A program made the position numbers and the translations under genes. The notes under the pieces were generated by a model. The model was not told where the DNA came from. It saw nothing but the letters and a program-made list of their open reading frames with translations, and made no database searches. 64,000 nt of DNA from Clostridia bacterium (GTDB lineage Bacteria > Bacillota > Clostridia > Christensenellales > CAG-138), in assembly GCA_017524445.1 (NCBI GenBank), contig JAFXVP010000002.1:1-64000 (forward strand), read 5' to 3'. Every line of letters begins with the position of its first letter. Within the stretch, counting starts at the first letter, position 1. Positions 18,530 to 24,889 of the stretch are shown one piece after another.

Positions 18530-18556
18530 AAAGCGGGGCGATCTGCCCCGCTTTTC
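18530..18556. terminator. Bidirectional terminator between convergent M28 and CPBP genes
   Basis: A 9-bp stem AAGCGGGGC/GCCCCGCTT is flanked by A/T runs on both sides, serving the rightward M28 operon and the leftward CPBP gene. Confidence 0.75.
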
Positions 18557-18570
18557 GCGTTATTGAACTG

Positions 18571-19542
18571 TTATGAGACCCATTCGGTCATGATGAACAG
18601 ACCGGTAAAGACCACGCAGGCGACGATGAAGCCGGCGTTGATATAAAACGGTCTTCGAAAACGCGGCAGATCGGATTCGATCGGCAGGAACCGTCTGCGG
18701 CCGCGAACCAGGAAGATCACGCCGACCACGACCAGTCCGATCGTCAGCGAGCCGACCAGCATCGTGGCAAGCGTGCCGAGCATCGCCATGCCCTCGCTCC
18801 CCTCGCCTGCCGTCTGAAGCCGCTGTACCAGAAGCGGAAGGAGTCCGCCGAGCGTGTTCATGCCCATGTGCAGCAGGATCGTATAGCGGATGTTTCTCGT
18901 ACGCCGGTAGATGATCCCGAGCAGAACGCCGATCGGAAACGCGTACAGAAACTGCGTCAGGTTGCCGTGGATCAGCCCGAACAGCAGCGCGGAATACAGG
19001 ATCGCGTCCATCGGATGATACGCGGAGAGCCGATCGATCAGCGCTTTGCGGAAGAACAGCTCCTCCGCGACAGGCGCAAGGATCACCGTGCTCAGGATCA
19101 CGGCCCAGGGATCCATCGCAAGGATCATATCCGCTGCCGGATCGGTCAGATCCCCGCCTAAAAGCCCGAAGATCCTTCCGGGAATCGACCCGGCGACCGC
19201 AAGCGCATAGACGCACGGAAAGAAGAACAGCAGCATCGGAACGCGCAGCGGCGTCCGTTCCGCCCCGTCGCTTTGCAACGCCGGATCCTTCGGAATACGG
19301 CGCAGAAGCAGAAGCCACGCAATCGGCATCGCGATCAGGTCCATGACGACGGTATTGACGATCAGCCAAAGATCCGCCCCGAGCTGCTCCGGCAGTACCA
19401 GATCACGTGTCAGATACTGATAAAGGATGACCAGCGCATAGCCGATCGCCATGGTGACGACCGCGGCGAACGCGCAGCGCGAAGCCGTACGGCGCGCGCC
19501 GTTCCGATCGGGCAGAATGATTTCTTCCGGCAGCGTTTCCAT
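18571..19542 (-). CDS. CPBP family intramembrane metalloprotease
   Basis: The 323-residue, multi-span protein has the conserved motifs of CAAX-protease/bacteriocin-processing (ABI) proteins. These are EELFFRKAL (EExxxR, about 160), FGLIHGN (FxxxH, about 189) and HMGMN (HxxxN, about 227). These residues form the metal site and catalytic Glu of the family. It lies 6 nt downstream of the AAA-CYTH gene and is probably co-transcribed with it. The substrate is unknown. Confidence 0.88.
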   Translation of the reverse strand: METLPEEIILPDRNGARRTASRCAFAAVVTMAIGYALVILYQYLTRDLVLPEQLGADLWLIVNTVVMDLIAMPIAWLLLLRRIPKDPALQSDGAERTPLRVPMLLFFFPCVYALAVAGSIPGRIFGLLGGDLTDPAADMILAMDPWAVILSTVILAPVAEELFFRKALIDRLSAYHPMDAILYSALLFGLIHGNLTQFLYAFPIGVLLGIIYRRTRNIRYTILLHMGMNTLGGLLPLLVQRLQTAGEGSEGMAMLGTLATMLVGSLTIGLVVVGVIFLVRGRRRFLPIESDLPRFRRPFYINAGFIVACVVFTGLFIMTEWVS

Positions 19543-19548
19543 CGTCGT

Positions 19549-20649
19549 TCACCGAATGCGCGCCATCGCGTAGTTCTGATAGTCCGGATCGTCGGTGACC
19601 TCGCGGATCACGCGGAAGTTCTCCGGGACCGTGATCTCCGCGTCCGGATCGTTCAGCTCGACCTGCAGCATCGCCTTGTCCTGCCATGCCGGATAGAAAT
19701 CGACTTCGTACGCGTGCGCGTCGTCGACCAGACAGTAGCGCGTCTTGCGGATCGGCATGCACATCGGGTCGGCTTCCATCATGAGCTGCTGATAGTCATC
19801 GAGCGACAGCCGCTTTTCGGTCTCGATCCGGCTGCCGTCCGTGCCTGTGCAGTGCGTCGTCATATAATAAATGTAGCTGCCGTCGTTTCCGCGCATGCAG
19901 ATGCGGCGCTTTTCGCCGCGGACGTCGGTAAGGTACGTCTGAATGATCTCGACACGGCGGCACGCGGGATGCGCTTCGAGCCACGCGCGGTCCGGCGTAT
20001 CGATCAGGAACCGTCTCGCATGCGCAAACGGCGCGGGCTTGCCCAAAGCCGTCATGACCTCGCGCAATAGCCGCACGAGCTTGTCGTTGAAGTCGGTCGC
20101 GTTGTCGATGATGCGCAGGTGCGGATGCCCCGCCCACGCAGCGAGCGTCTTTGCGTCGAGCTCGATCGCCTCCTCGAGCGTTTCGACGCGCGCGGTGTTG
20201 TTGTCCGTCGTATAGAACGCCTCCGCGCCTTTTGCCGCCGTCACCATGTGGAACACGGCGTCGTACTTGTCGCGGAACGCGACCTCGTTCTGCCCGAGCT
20301 CCTTCAAAATCGCGGCAAACTCCTCCGGCTCCATATAGGGCTTATCGTCCATCGAGCCGCGGTCGCAGACGATCACGACCTCGTCCGACGCGCTGGCTTC
20401 CGCCGCCTGACGGTAGATCTGCTCCCGCAGAAGCTGATAGCGCACCTGTACGCGCTGAAAGTCGAAATTCGATTTCGAAGCGCGCGCGGTCACGCCGCTG
20501 TTGTTGAGATCGGTGCACGTCTCCGGAATGAACATGACGGCGTAGCCCGCGTCGGTCAACGCGTTCTGCAGCCAGCTCATCGCGGTCGTTTTGCCCGCGC
20601 ACGGTCCGCCCGTGATGACGATGGTATGGATGTGATTTGCCTGTTCCAT
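19549..20649 (-). CDS. AAA ATPase (AAA_28-type P-loop) fused to a CYTH domain
   Basis: The start is ATG 20649 (MEQANHIHTIVITGG), with GGGAGG 4 nt upstream. The 366-residue protein has an N-terminal P-loop kinase/ATPase domain with Walker A GGPCAGKTT (about 14-22) and DRGSMDDKPY. A C-terminal CYTH-like triphosphate-tunnel domain follows: VEIIQTYL, KRRICMRG, IETEKRLSL, YEVDFYPA and VELNDPDAE supply the alternating acidic and basic residues of the tunnel. CYTH domains hydrolyse or cyclise triphosphates. This fusion occurs in Bacillota, but its physiological substrate is unknown to me. Confidence 0.8.
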   Translation of the reverse strand: MEQANHIHTIVITGGPCAGKTTAMSWLQNALTDAGYAVMFIPETCTDLNNSGVTARASKSNFDFQRVQVRYQLLREQIYRQAAEASASDEVVIVCDRGSMDDKPYMEPEEFAAILKELGQNEVAFRDKYDAVFHMVTAAKGAEAFYTTDNNTARVETLEEAIELDAKTLAAWAGHPHLRIIDNATDFNDKLVRLLREVMTALGKPAPFAHARRFLIDTPDRAWLEAHPACRRVEIIQTYLTDVRGEKRRICMRGNDGSYIYYMTTHCTGTDGSRIETEKRLSLDDYQQLMMEADPMCMPIRKTRYCLVDDAHAYEVDFYPAWQDKAMLQVELNDPDAEITVPENFRVIREVTDDPDYQNYAMARIR

Positions 20650-20662
20650 GGATCCTCCCTTT

Positions 20663-20729
20663 CGGAAAATGAAGAATGAAGAATTCAGGTGGATTTTCCG
20701 GAGGAAAATCTTCTTTTTCATTCTTCTGG
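20663..20729 (-). repeat. AT-rich inverted repeat between spoU and the AAA-CYTH gene
   Basis: An 8-bp stem GATTTTCC/GGAAAATC with a 3-nt loop is extended by AAGAATGAA/TTCATTCTT arms. It has no T-run, so it is more likely a processing hairpin or short intergenic repeat than a terminator. Confidence 0.5.
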
Positions 20730-21464
20730 TATTGCGTTCAGGATCGTCTGCATCATCAGCGCCGCGAACACCGCGGCGTTCAGCGATTCGGCGCGTCCGC
20801 GCATCGGCATGCGGTAGAGCGTGCACTGCGCCGCCGTCTCCTCCGAAACGCCCTGTCCCTCGCTGCCGATCACCAGCGCCGTGCGCCGCGTGATCGAGGG
20901 AAGCGTTTCGCTGCCTTTCAAGTGCCCGCAGATGCAGGTAAAGTCCTGCGCGATCAGCCGCGAAAGCTCGCCTCCCGGAATCCCAATATAAATAGGAAGA
21001 TGATAGGTCGATCCCATCGCCGCGCGAAGCGCCTTCGGAGAAAACGGATCGGCGGAATCGGGGCTAAGGAGCACGCCCGAAGCGCCGAGCGCGTCCGCGG
21101 TGCGGATGATCGTTCCGACGTTGCCGGGATCCTGCAGCCGGTCGAGTACGACGACGAGCCCTTCCGGATAGACCTCCGGGCAGGCGGTATCGGGTGTTTC
21201 CACGACCGCGCAGAGGTTCTGCGGCGTTTTTGCGCTTGCGATCGCGTCCATGACGCCGTCGCTCACGAAGATCGTTTCGATCCCGTCGAAGCCCTTTGCG
21301 CTTTCCTTTGCAAACACGGTTTTCACACGCGCGCCGGAAGCGACCGCGTCGGAAACAAGCTTGTCGCCTTCGATGAGGTGCAGGCCGGTCTCCCTCCGCG
21401 CTTTCGCGTCCTGTAATGCGCGCGCGCTCTTTACGCGCTCGTTGCTCCTGCTGGTGATGATCAT
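20718..21464 (-). CDS. TrmH/SpoU-family RNA 2'-O-methyltransferase
   Basis: The start is ATG 21464 (MIITSRSNERVKSARAL), with GAGG upstream; an in-frame extension upstream runs through a terminator hairpin. The 248-residue protein has an N-terminal SpoU substrate-binding part and a SPOUT knot. Motifs are LDRLQDPGNVGTIIRTADA (motif 1), LVIGSEGQGVSE (motif 2) and YRMPMRGRAESLNAAVFAAL (motif 3, shown here at its 20-residue core). It should methylate a ribose in rRNA or tRNA. It sits 3' of rpmB beyond a terminator. Confidence 0.88.
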   Translation of the reverse strand: MIITSRSNERVKSARALQDAKARRETGLHLIEGDKLVSDAVASGARVKTVFAKESAKGFDGIETIFVSDGVMDAIASAKTPQNLCAVVETPDTACPEVYPEGLVVVLDRLQDPGNVGTIIRTADALGASGVLLSPDSADPFSPKALRAAMGSTYHLPIYIGIPGGELSRLIAQDFTCICGHLKGSETLPSITRRTALVIGSEGQGVSEETAAQCTLYRMPMRGRAESLNAAVFAALMMQTILNAIPEE

Positions 21465-21478
21465 ATGTCCTCTGCGAC

Positions 21479-21501
21479 AAAAAGCCACCGAAAAGGTGGC
21501 T
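21479..21501 (-). terminator. Terminator after rpmB
   Basis: On the minus strand AGCCACC, a 5-nt loop and GGTGGCT are followed by TTTTTG, between rpmB and the SpoU methyltransferase gene. Confidence 0.8.
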
Positions 21502-21522
21502 CCTGTTTTTCTCAAGGATTGC

Positions 21523-21714
21523 TCAGTTGCTTCTTGCGACCTTGCCGGAACGCAGGCAGCGAGTGCAGACGCTCATCTTCTGAACGCGCCCGTCGACGAC
21601 GACGTGCACGGTCTGGATATTCGGCGCCCAGCTGCGCTTGGTCTTGCGATTGGAATGGCTGACCAGATTGCCGGACATGGTTCCTTTCTTGCAGACTTCA
21701 CAGAACTTACCCAT
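21523..21714 (-). CDS. rpmB: 50S ribosomal protein L28
   Basis: The 63-residue protein begins MGKFCEVCKKGTMSGNLVSH and contains NRKTKRSWAPNIQ and a second Cys pair VCTRCLRSGKV. This is the zinc-binding (C+) form of L28. AAGGAGG lies upstream of the ATG. It has its own promoter and terminator, as is usual for rpmB in Bacillota. Confidence 0.97.
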   Translation of the reverse strand: MGKFCEVCKKGTMSGNLVSHSNRKTKRSWAPNIQTVHVVVDGRVQKMSVCTRCLRSGKVARSN

Positions 21715-21749
21715 TCAGTCCACCTCCTTGCTAAAACTCGAACATTGCA

Positions 21750-21778
21750 ATACTACCACAAGGATTTCAACAATGCAA
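21750..21778 (-). promoter_or_regulatory. rpmB promoter
   Basis: On the minus strand TTGCAT (21773-21778), 17 bp and TAGTAT (21750-21755) lie about 35 nt upstream of the rpmB start. Confidence 0.65.
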
Positions 21779-21862
21779 GCATTATTTTTACAAATCTGAC
21801 TTTTTTTCAGAGAATATATTGCTTTTTCGGGGCTTTGCGGCAATTCCGGGACACGAAATCAG

Positions 21863-21896
21863 CGCATGCCGAAGAAATCGTTCTGCCGGAGCGCCT
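21863..21896 (-). repeat. Duplicate of the trmL 3' end (left flank of cassette)
   Basis: This 34-bp stretch matches 24298-24331 with one internal mismatch. Read on the minus strand it still encodes ALRQNDFFGMR followed by TGA, the exact C-terminus of TrmL. No other part of trmL is present here, so it is a boundary repeat rather than a gene. Confidence 0.8.
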
Positions 21897-21909
21897 TTTG
21901 ACTGCAAGA

Positions 21910-22152
21910 TCATCGGATCTCCTGTTCTAAATTCTCAAACAGATCGGAATCGAAAAACTGCCGCAGACTGATCCCGAGCCCGTCGCAGAGCTTTTGGATC
22001 GTCGAGACCGATGCGCTGTGATTCCGCCCGCCGGTGATGTTCTGCAGCGTGGACTGCGTGATCCCCGATTTCATTGCAAGCTTGTTGACCGTGATATTCC
22101 GCTCCGCGATCAGCTCCATTATACGTGCCCTTGTCGCTTCTCCTGCCGTCAT
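21910..22152 (-). CDS. XRE-family helix-turn-helix regulator
   Basis: The 80-residue protein is almost entirely a Cro/C1-type HTH (about 8-68). It contains NITVNKLAMKSGITQSTLQN as the HTH core and VSTIQKLCDGLGISLRQFF after it. GGGAG precedes the ATG. It is divergent from the three-gene operon and likely controls it and itself through the 70-nt intergenic space. Its C-terminus is close to the left trmL-end repeat. Confidence 0.88.
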   Translation of the reverse strand: MTAGEATRARIMELIAERNITVNKLAMKSGITQSTLQNITGGRNHSASVSTIQKLCDGLGISLRQFFDSDLFENLEQEIR

Positions 22153-22194
22153 TCTGTTCTCCCGCTATTCCGTATTCTATGCAGATATTACCGA

Positions 22195-22253
22195 AATAAC
22201 CTCAAAATAGTTACCTCATTTGAGTTGACATTTGAACTTGCCCATGTTATTCT
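22195..22253 (+). promoter_or_regulatory. Cassette operon promoter with candidate XRE operator
   Basis: TTGACA (22225-22230), 17 bp and TATTCT (22248-22253) form a strong promoter. Just upstream, two TAACCTCA/TTACCTCA-like direct copies and a CTCA-TT-TGAG palindrome overlap the -35 region. They are the natural candidates for binding by the adjacent XRE protein; that role is inferred. Confidence 0.55.
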
Positions 22254-22306
22254 TATCATAAGCGACATCGTTCGCAATTATTCATTATTAGTTTGGAGGA
22301 AAAGCA

Positions 22307-22813
22307 ATGGCCCGCTTAGAATCAACAAGTGTTACATGCAAGCCGGAAGAAGAAAACAGTAGAATTGATTTATTTGAACGTTTCGGTTGGACACTGAAAT
22401 CTTCTCAGGAGATTTTCAACAAAGATTCTCATACCGAAGTTCAACACGGAACCCGATACAGCGTAACGGAGACGACTAACTATGTGAAGCTTGTTTTCAC
22501 AAGAGATAAGGATATGCCGTATTACAATGAAATTGTCTCGCTTGAAAACAAATACAACTCTCTTACAACCCCTCCCCCATCTTTCAAAAAAGGAATGAAG
22601 ATTTTGATCTGGGCAGGCATTATTTTGATGTTTGTACTTACGACGATCATCAGAGTAACGTGGCTGAATGTTATTTTTACGCTGATCGGAATTGCAGGTA
22701 TCGTGTTCTTCTTCATTCTTCGCGCCAAAGGAAAGAAAGCGGATGCAGCCGCTTTGCAGAAGATGCATAAGGTTCAGGACAAGATTCTGAAGCAGGTCGC
22801 CAACTATGTCTGA
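22307..22813 (+). CDS. Two-span membrane protein of the trmL cassette
   Basis: The 168-residue protein has a soluble N-terminal domain (about 1-95), two adjacent spans (about 102-122 and 126-145) and a basic C-terminal helix. TTTGGAGG lies upstream of the ATG. Its codon use is AT-richer than the neighbours (many Lys, Asn and Ile). No family is recognised. It is first in the cassette operon, followed by zinc-ribbon/LRR and lipoprotein genes. Confidence 0.7.
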   Translation: MARLESTSVTCKPEEENSRIDLFERFGWTLKSSQEIFNKDSHTEVQHGTRYSVTETTNYVKLVFTRDKDMPYYNEIVSLENKYNSLTTPPPSFKKGMKILIWAGIILMFVLTTIIRVTWLNVIFTLIGIAGIVFFFILRAKGKKADAAALQKMHKVQDKILKQVANYV

Positions 22814-22830
22814 AGCCTATATTTGATCTT

Positions 22831-23475
22831 ATGCCTTTACTTGATCTAACCTGCCGCAGCTGCGGGGCAAAACTATCGGATATGCCGGATCGGGACAGAT
22901 TTTTCTGTCCCTTTTGCGGTGCGCTCTATGTGAAAGAACAATCAATTGTTCAGAACATCACAAATATAACCTGTGATTCCGTACAGGTTTCGATTGCCGA
23001 TTTTGAAATACGTTCCGGCACGCTCATCAAGTACAACGGCAGTGCGTCCGACGTTGTTGTTCCGGATACCGTATCGATTATCGGATCCCAAGCATTCTCC
23101 GGATCTGCTGTTCAAACCGTCAAAATTCCGGATTCTGTTCATACCATAGAAGCCTATGCGTTTTCCGATTGCTCCGCTCTTCGAAAGGTTGATCTGCCGA
23201 GCTCCCCTTTAAAGATCGGAAATCGCGCTTTTTTCCGCTGCCGGGTTCTGAAAGAAATGCAGCTCCCGGCGGAGGTTACCCTTCCGTACGGCGAAAACTA
23301 TCCGTTTCTCGGAACGCCGATTGCCGAGGCGATTAACCGCCAAGCAGAAATCCAACAAGAACAAGAATTGAGAGATTTTCGCATTTTAAACAATCTATGT
23401 CCGGATTGCGGCGGAATGCTTTTTTTCGGAAGATGCACCCAATGCGGATACCGGAAGACTAAAAAAAGACGGTAA
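22831..23475 (+). CDS. Zinc-ribbon / BspA-type leucine-rich repeat protein
   Basis: The 214-residue protein begins with a zinc ribbon (CRSCGAKL then FFCPFCGALY). BspA/LRR_5-type repeats follow (about 60-140; IGSQAFSGSAVQTVKIPDSV and similar), with a second zinc ribbon at the C-terminus (CPDCGGMLFFGRCTQCGY). No signal peptide is seen, so it is probably cytosolic and binds a partner through the LRRs. The start ATG is 18 nt after the previous stop with only a weak ribosome site, suggesting coupling. Zinc ribbons flanking an LRR_5 block are unusual. Confidence 0.75.
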   Translation: MPLLDLTCRSCGAKLSDMPDRDRFFCPFCGALYVKEQSIVQNITNITCDSVQVSIADFEIRSGTLIKYNGSASDVVVPDTVSIIGSQAFSGSAVQTVKIPDSVHTIEAYAFSDCSALRKVDLPSSPLKIGNRAFFRCRVLKEMQLPAEVTLPYGENYPFLGTPIAEAINRQAEIQQEQELRDFRILNNLCPDCGGMLFFGRCTQCGYRKTKKRR

Positions 23476-23508
23476 CGCAAGCTGTCGATCGAAAAAGGAT
23501 AGCAACAA

Positions 23509-24249
23509 ATGAGAAAACCCGCATATTTATCAATCATGATTCTGATTTTGATCTGCATCTGCGGATGTGCTGTATTGAATCATAAAGACGCCGATCAGAA
23601 TCTCTATAAGGACTTTATCGGTTCCTGCAAAAAAGAAATCAAATCCACCACAGAGGAAACCCTTGGGTCAATCACCAGTGAAATCGACGAGCTTTTTGAA
23701 GAAGAATCCGAAAAACCCTCCGATAAATGGCTTGATTCTTCCGTTGTCGGCATTTGGCGGATCGAGGACGAAACGAATCAGAATTTCTGTCTTTTGGATC
23801 TGAAGAAAGACGGTTCCGGACATATTTCCGGATATAAGGGCGAATGGTATATCACAAAAGGAAAGCTCCACATTGCCATTCCCATCTCCGACACCGCGAT
23901 AAGCGTGAATGCCGATACGTTCGAGTATTCAGTCAACGGGAATACGCTTTATTTGGACGGCAAAGCATATACCAGAATCACGGAAACGCCCGATCGTTCA
24001 TCCGCTGCGTCTTCTCTTGTCGGAACATGGGTCATTGACGGATCTGCATCCGACGAATATCCAACTGAGCTGAAGCTGAAAAAAGACGGCACCGGGAAAG
24101 TGGGCGACGACGCCCTTAACGGCTGTTTCTGGTGCATTGACGAGGATATGCTGTATTACGAAACACAACTGTTCGAGTATTGTTTCTTCACTTATCGCGT
24201 GGAAGGCAAAACCCTGTACTTGGACGATGTTGCATATACAAAGCGCTGA
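23509..24249 (+). CDS. Lipoprotein with two lipocalin-like repeats
   Basis: The 246-residue protein has a signal peptide ending in CICGC (lipobox). A charged linker (about 30-75) and two similar beta-rich units follow. Unit 1 runs from VGIWRIEDETNQNFCLLDLK to NTLYLDGKAYTRI; unit 2 from VGTWVIDGSASDEYPTELKL to KTLYLDDVAYTKR. Both resemble the small lipocalin-like/DUF5640 domains of Clostridia lipoproteins. It is the last gene of the cassette operon, outside the membrane. Function unknown. Confidence 0.75.
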   Translation: MRKPAYLSIMILILICICGCAVLNHKDADQNLYKDFIGSCKKEIKSTTEETLGSITSEIDELFEEESEKPSDKWLDSSVVGIWRIEDETNQNFCLLDLKKDGSGHISGYKGEWYITKGKLHIAIPISDTAISVNADTFEYSVNGNTLYLDGKAYTRITETPDRSSAASSLVGTWVIDGSASDEYPTELKLKKDGTGKVGDDALNGCFWCIDEDMLYYETQLFEYCFFTYRVEGKTLYLDDVAYTKR

Positions 24250-24260
24250 CAGCATTCTCG

Positions 24261-24286
24261 AAACCCCGCAAGGGGTTTTCTTTTTT
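24261..24286 (+). terminator. Terminator of the cassette operon
   Basis: AAACCCC, loop GCAA and GGGGTTT are followed by TCTTTTTT. Confidence 0.85.
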
Positions 24287-24293
24287 ACTTCTT

Positions 24294-24755
24294 TCACCGC
24301 ATCCCGAAGAAATCGTTCTGCCGGAGCGCCTCGTAAACGACGATCGCCACAGCGTTTGAGAGGTTCAAAGAGCGCTGTCCGTCGCCCATCGGAATGCGGA
24401 TCGCCTCGTTTTCGTGCGGAACGAGGATCTTTTCCCCGAGCCCTGCGGTCTCCTTGCCGAAGACGAGAAAATCGCCGTCCCGAAATGCGACCTCATCATA
24501 GCGATGTTTCGCGTGCGTGGAGCAATAGAAAAACCGCGCGTCGGGGTACGCCGCCCAGACCTCCTCGATGCTGTCGTGATAGAAGAGCGTCAGCGAATGC
24601 CAGTAGTCGAGCCCGGCCCTTTTTAAGCTTTTGTCGTCGGTCGAAAAGCCGAGCGGACGCACGAGATGCAGCGCCGCGCCCGTCACGGCGCAGGTACGGG
24701 AAATATTCCCCGTGTTGCTCGGGATCTCCGGTTCCACCAATACAATATGAAGCAT
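24294..24755 (-). CDS. trmL: tRNA (cytidine(34)-2'-O)-methyltransferase TrmL
   Basis: The 153-residue, single-domain SPOUT protein has LVEPEIPSNTGNISRTCA at the N-terminus (motif 1), FGKETAGLGEKIL (motif 2) and IPMGDGQRSLNLSNAVAIV (motif 3). The length and motifs match TrmL (YibK), which methylates the wobble ribose of certain leucine tRNAs. GGAGG precedes the ATG. Its final 34 bp are repeated at 21863-21896. Confidence 0.93.
   Translation of the reverse strand: MLHIVLVEPEIPSNTGNISRTCAVTGAALHLVRPLGFSTDDKSLKRAGLDYWHSLTLFYHDSIEEVWAAYPDARFFYCSTHAKHRYDEVAFRDGDFLVFGKETAGLGEKILVPHENEAIRIPMGDGQRSLNLSNAVAIVVYEALRQNDFFGMR
24298..24331 (-). repeat. trmL 3' end, right flank repeat of cassette
   Basis: This is the native copy of the 34-bp sequence (33 of 34 identical to 21863-21896), still inside the intact trmL reading frame. 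Confidence 0.8.
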
Positions 24756-24772
24756 GATGACCTCCGGTCAAA

Positions 24773-24799
24773 TGCAGAATGCAGAATGCAGAATGTAGA
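24773..24799. repeat. Short tandem repeat GCAGAAT
   Basis: About four 7-bp units (GCAGAAT, the last GTAGAAT) lie between trmL and the VanW gene. It is probably simple slippage; no function is inferred. Confidence 0.6.
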
Positions 24800-24852
24800 A
24801 TAGCACAAATGCGGAGTAAATGCAAATTTTCATAAAACTAAATGAAAATCTA

Positions 24853-24881
24853 TTGAGAATCCGAAACGACCTTGTTATAAT
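24853..24881 (+). promoter_or_regulatory. Promoter giving a leaderless VanW transcript
   Basis: TTGAGA (24853-24858), 17 bp and perfect TATAAT (24876-24881) end 8 nt before the ATG at 24890. Confidence 0.75.
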
Positions 24882-24889
24882 ACGGTATC

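Larger units (their letters stand above)
21897..24297. mobile_element. Putative 2.4-kb integrated cassette bounded by trmL 3'-end repeats
   Basis: The segment between the two 34-bp direct repeats holds an XRE regulator (leftward) and a divergent three-gene operon (rightward). It is visibly AT-richer than the surrounding genes. The arrangement fits site-specific insertion at the 3' end of trmL, with the repeats as attachment-site halves. No integrase or transposase is present, so it would need one in trans or has lost it. Confidence 0.5.

Noticed and set aside
22307-22813. Toxin-antitoxin pair with the XRE gene
   Set aside because: The membrane protein is not toxin-like in size or motif, the genes are divergent rather than co-transcribed, and two further genes share its operon.
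21897-24297. Prophage or transposon with its own recombinase
   Set aside because: All four genes were examined and none has integrase, resolvase or transposase motifs; only the flanking repeats suggest mobility.
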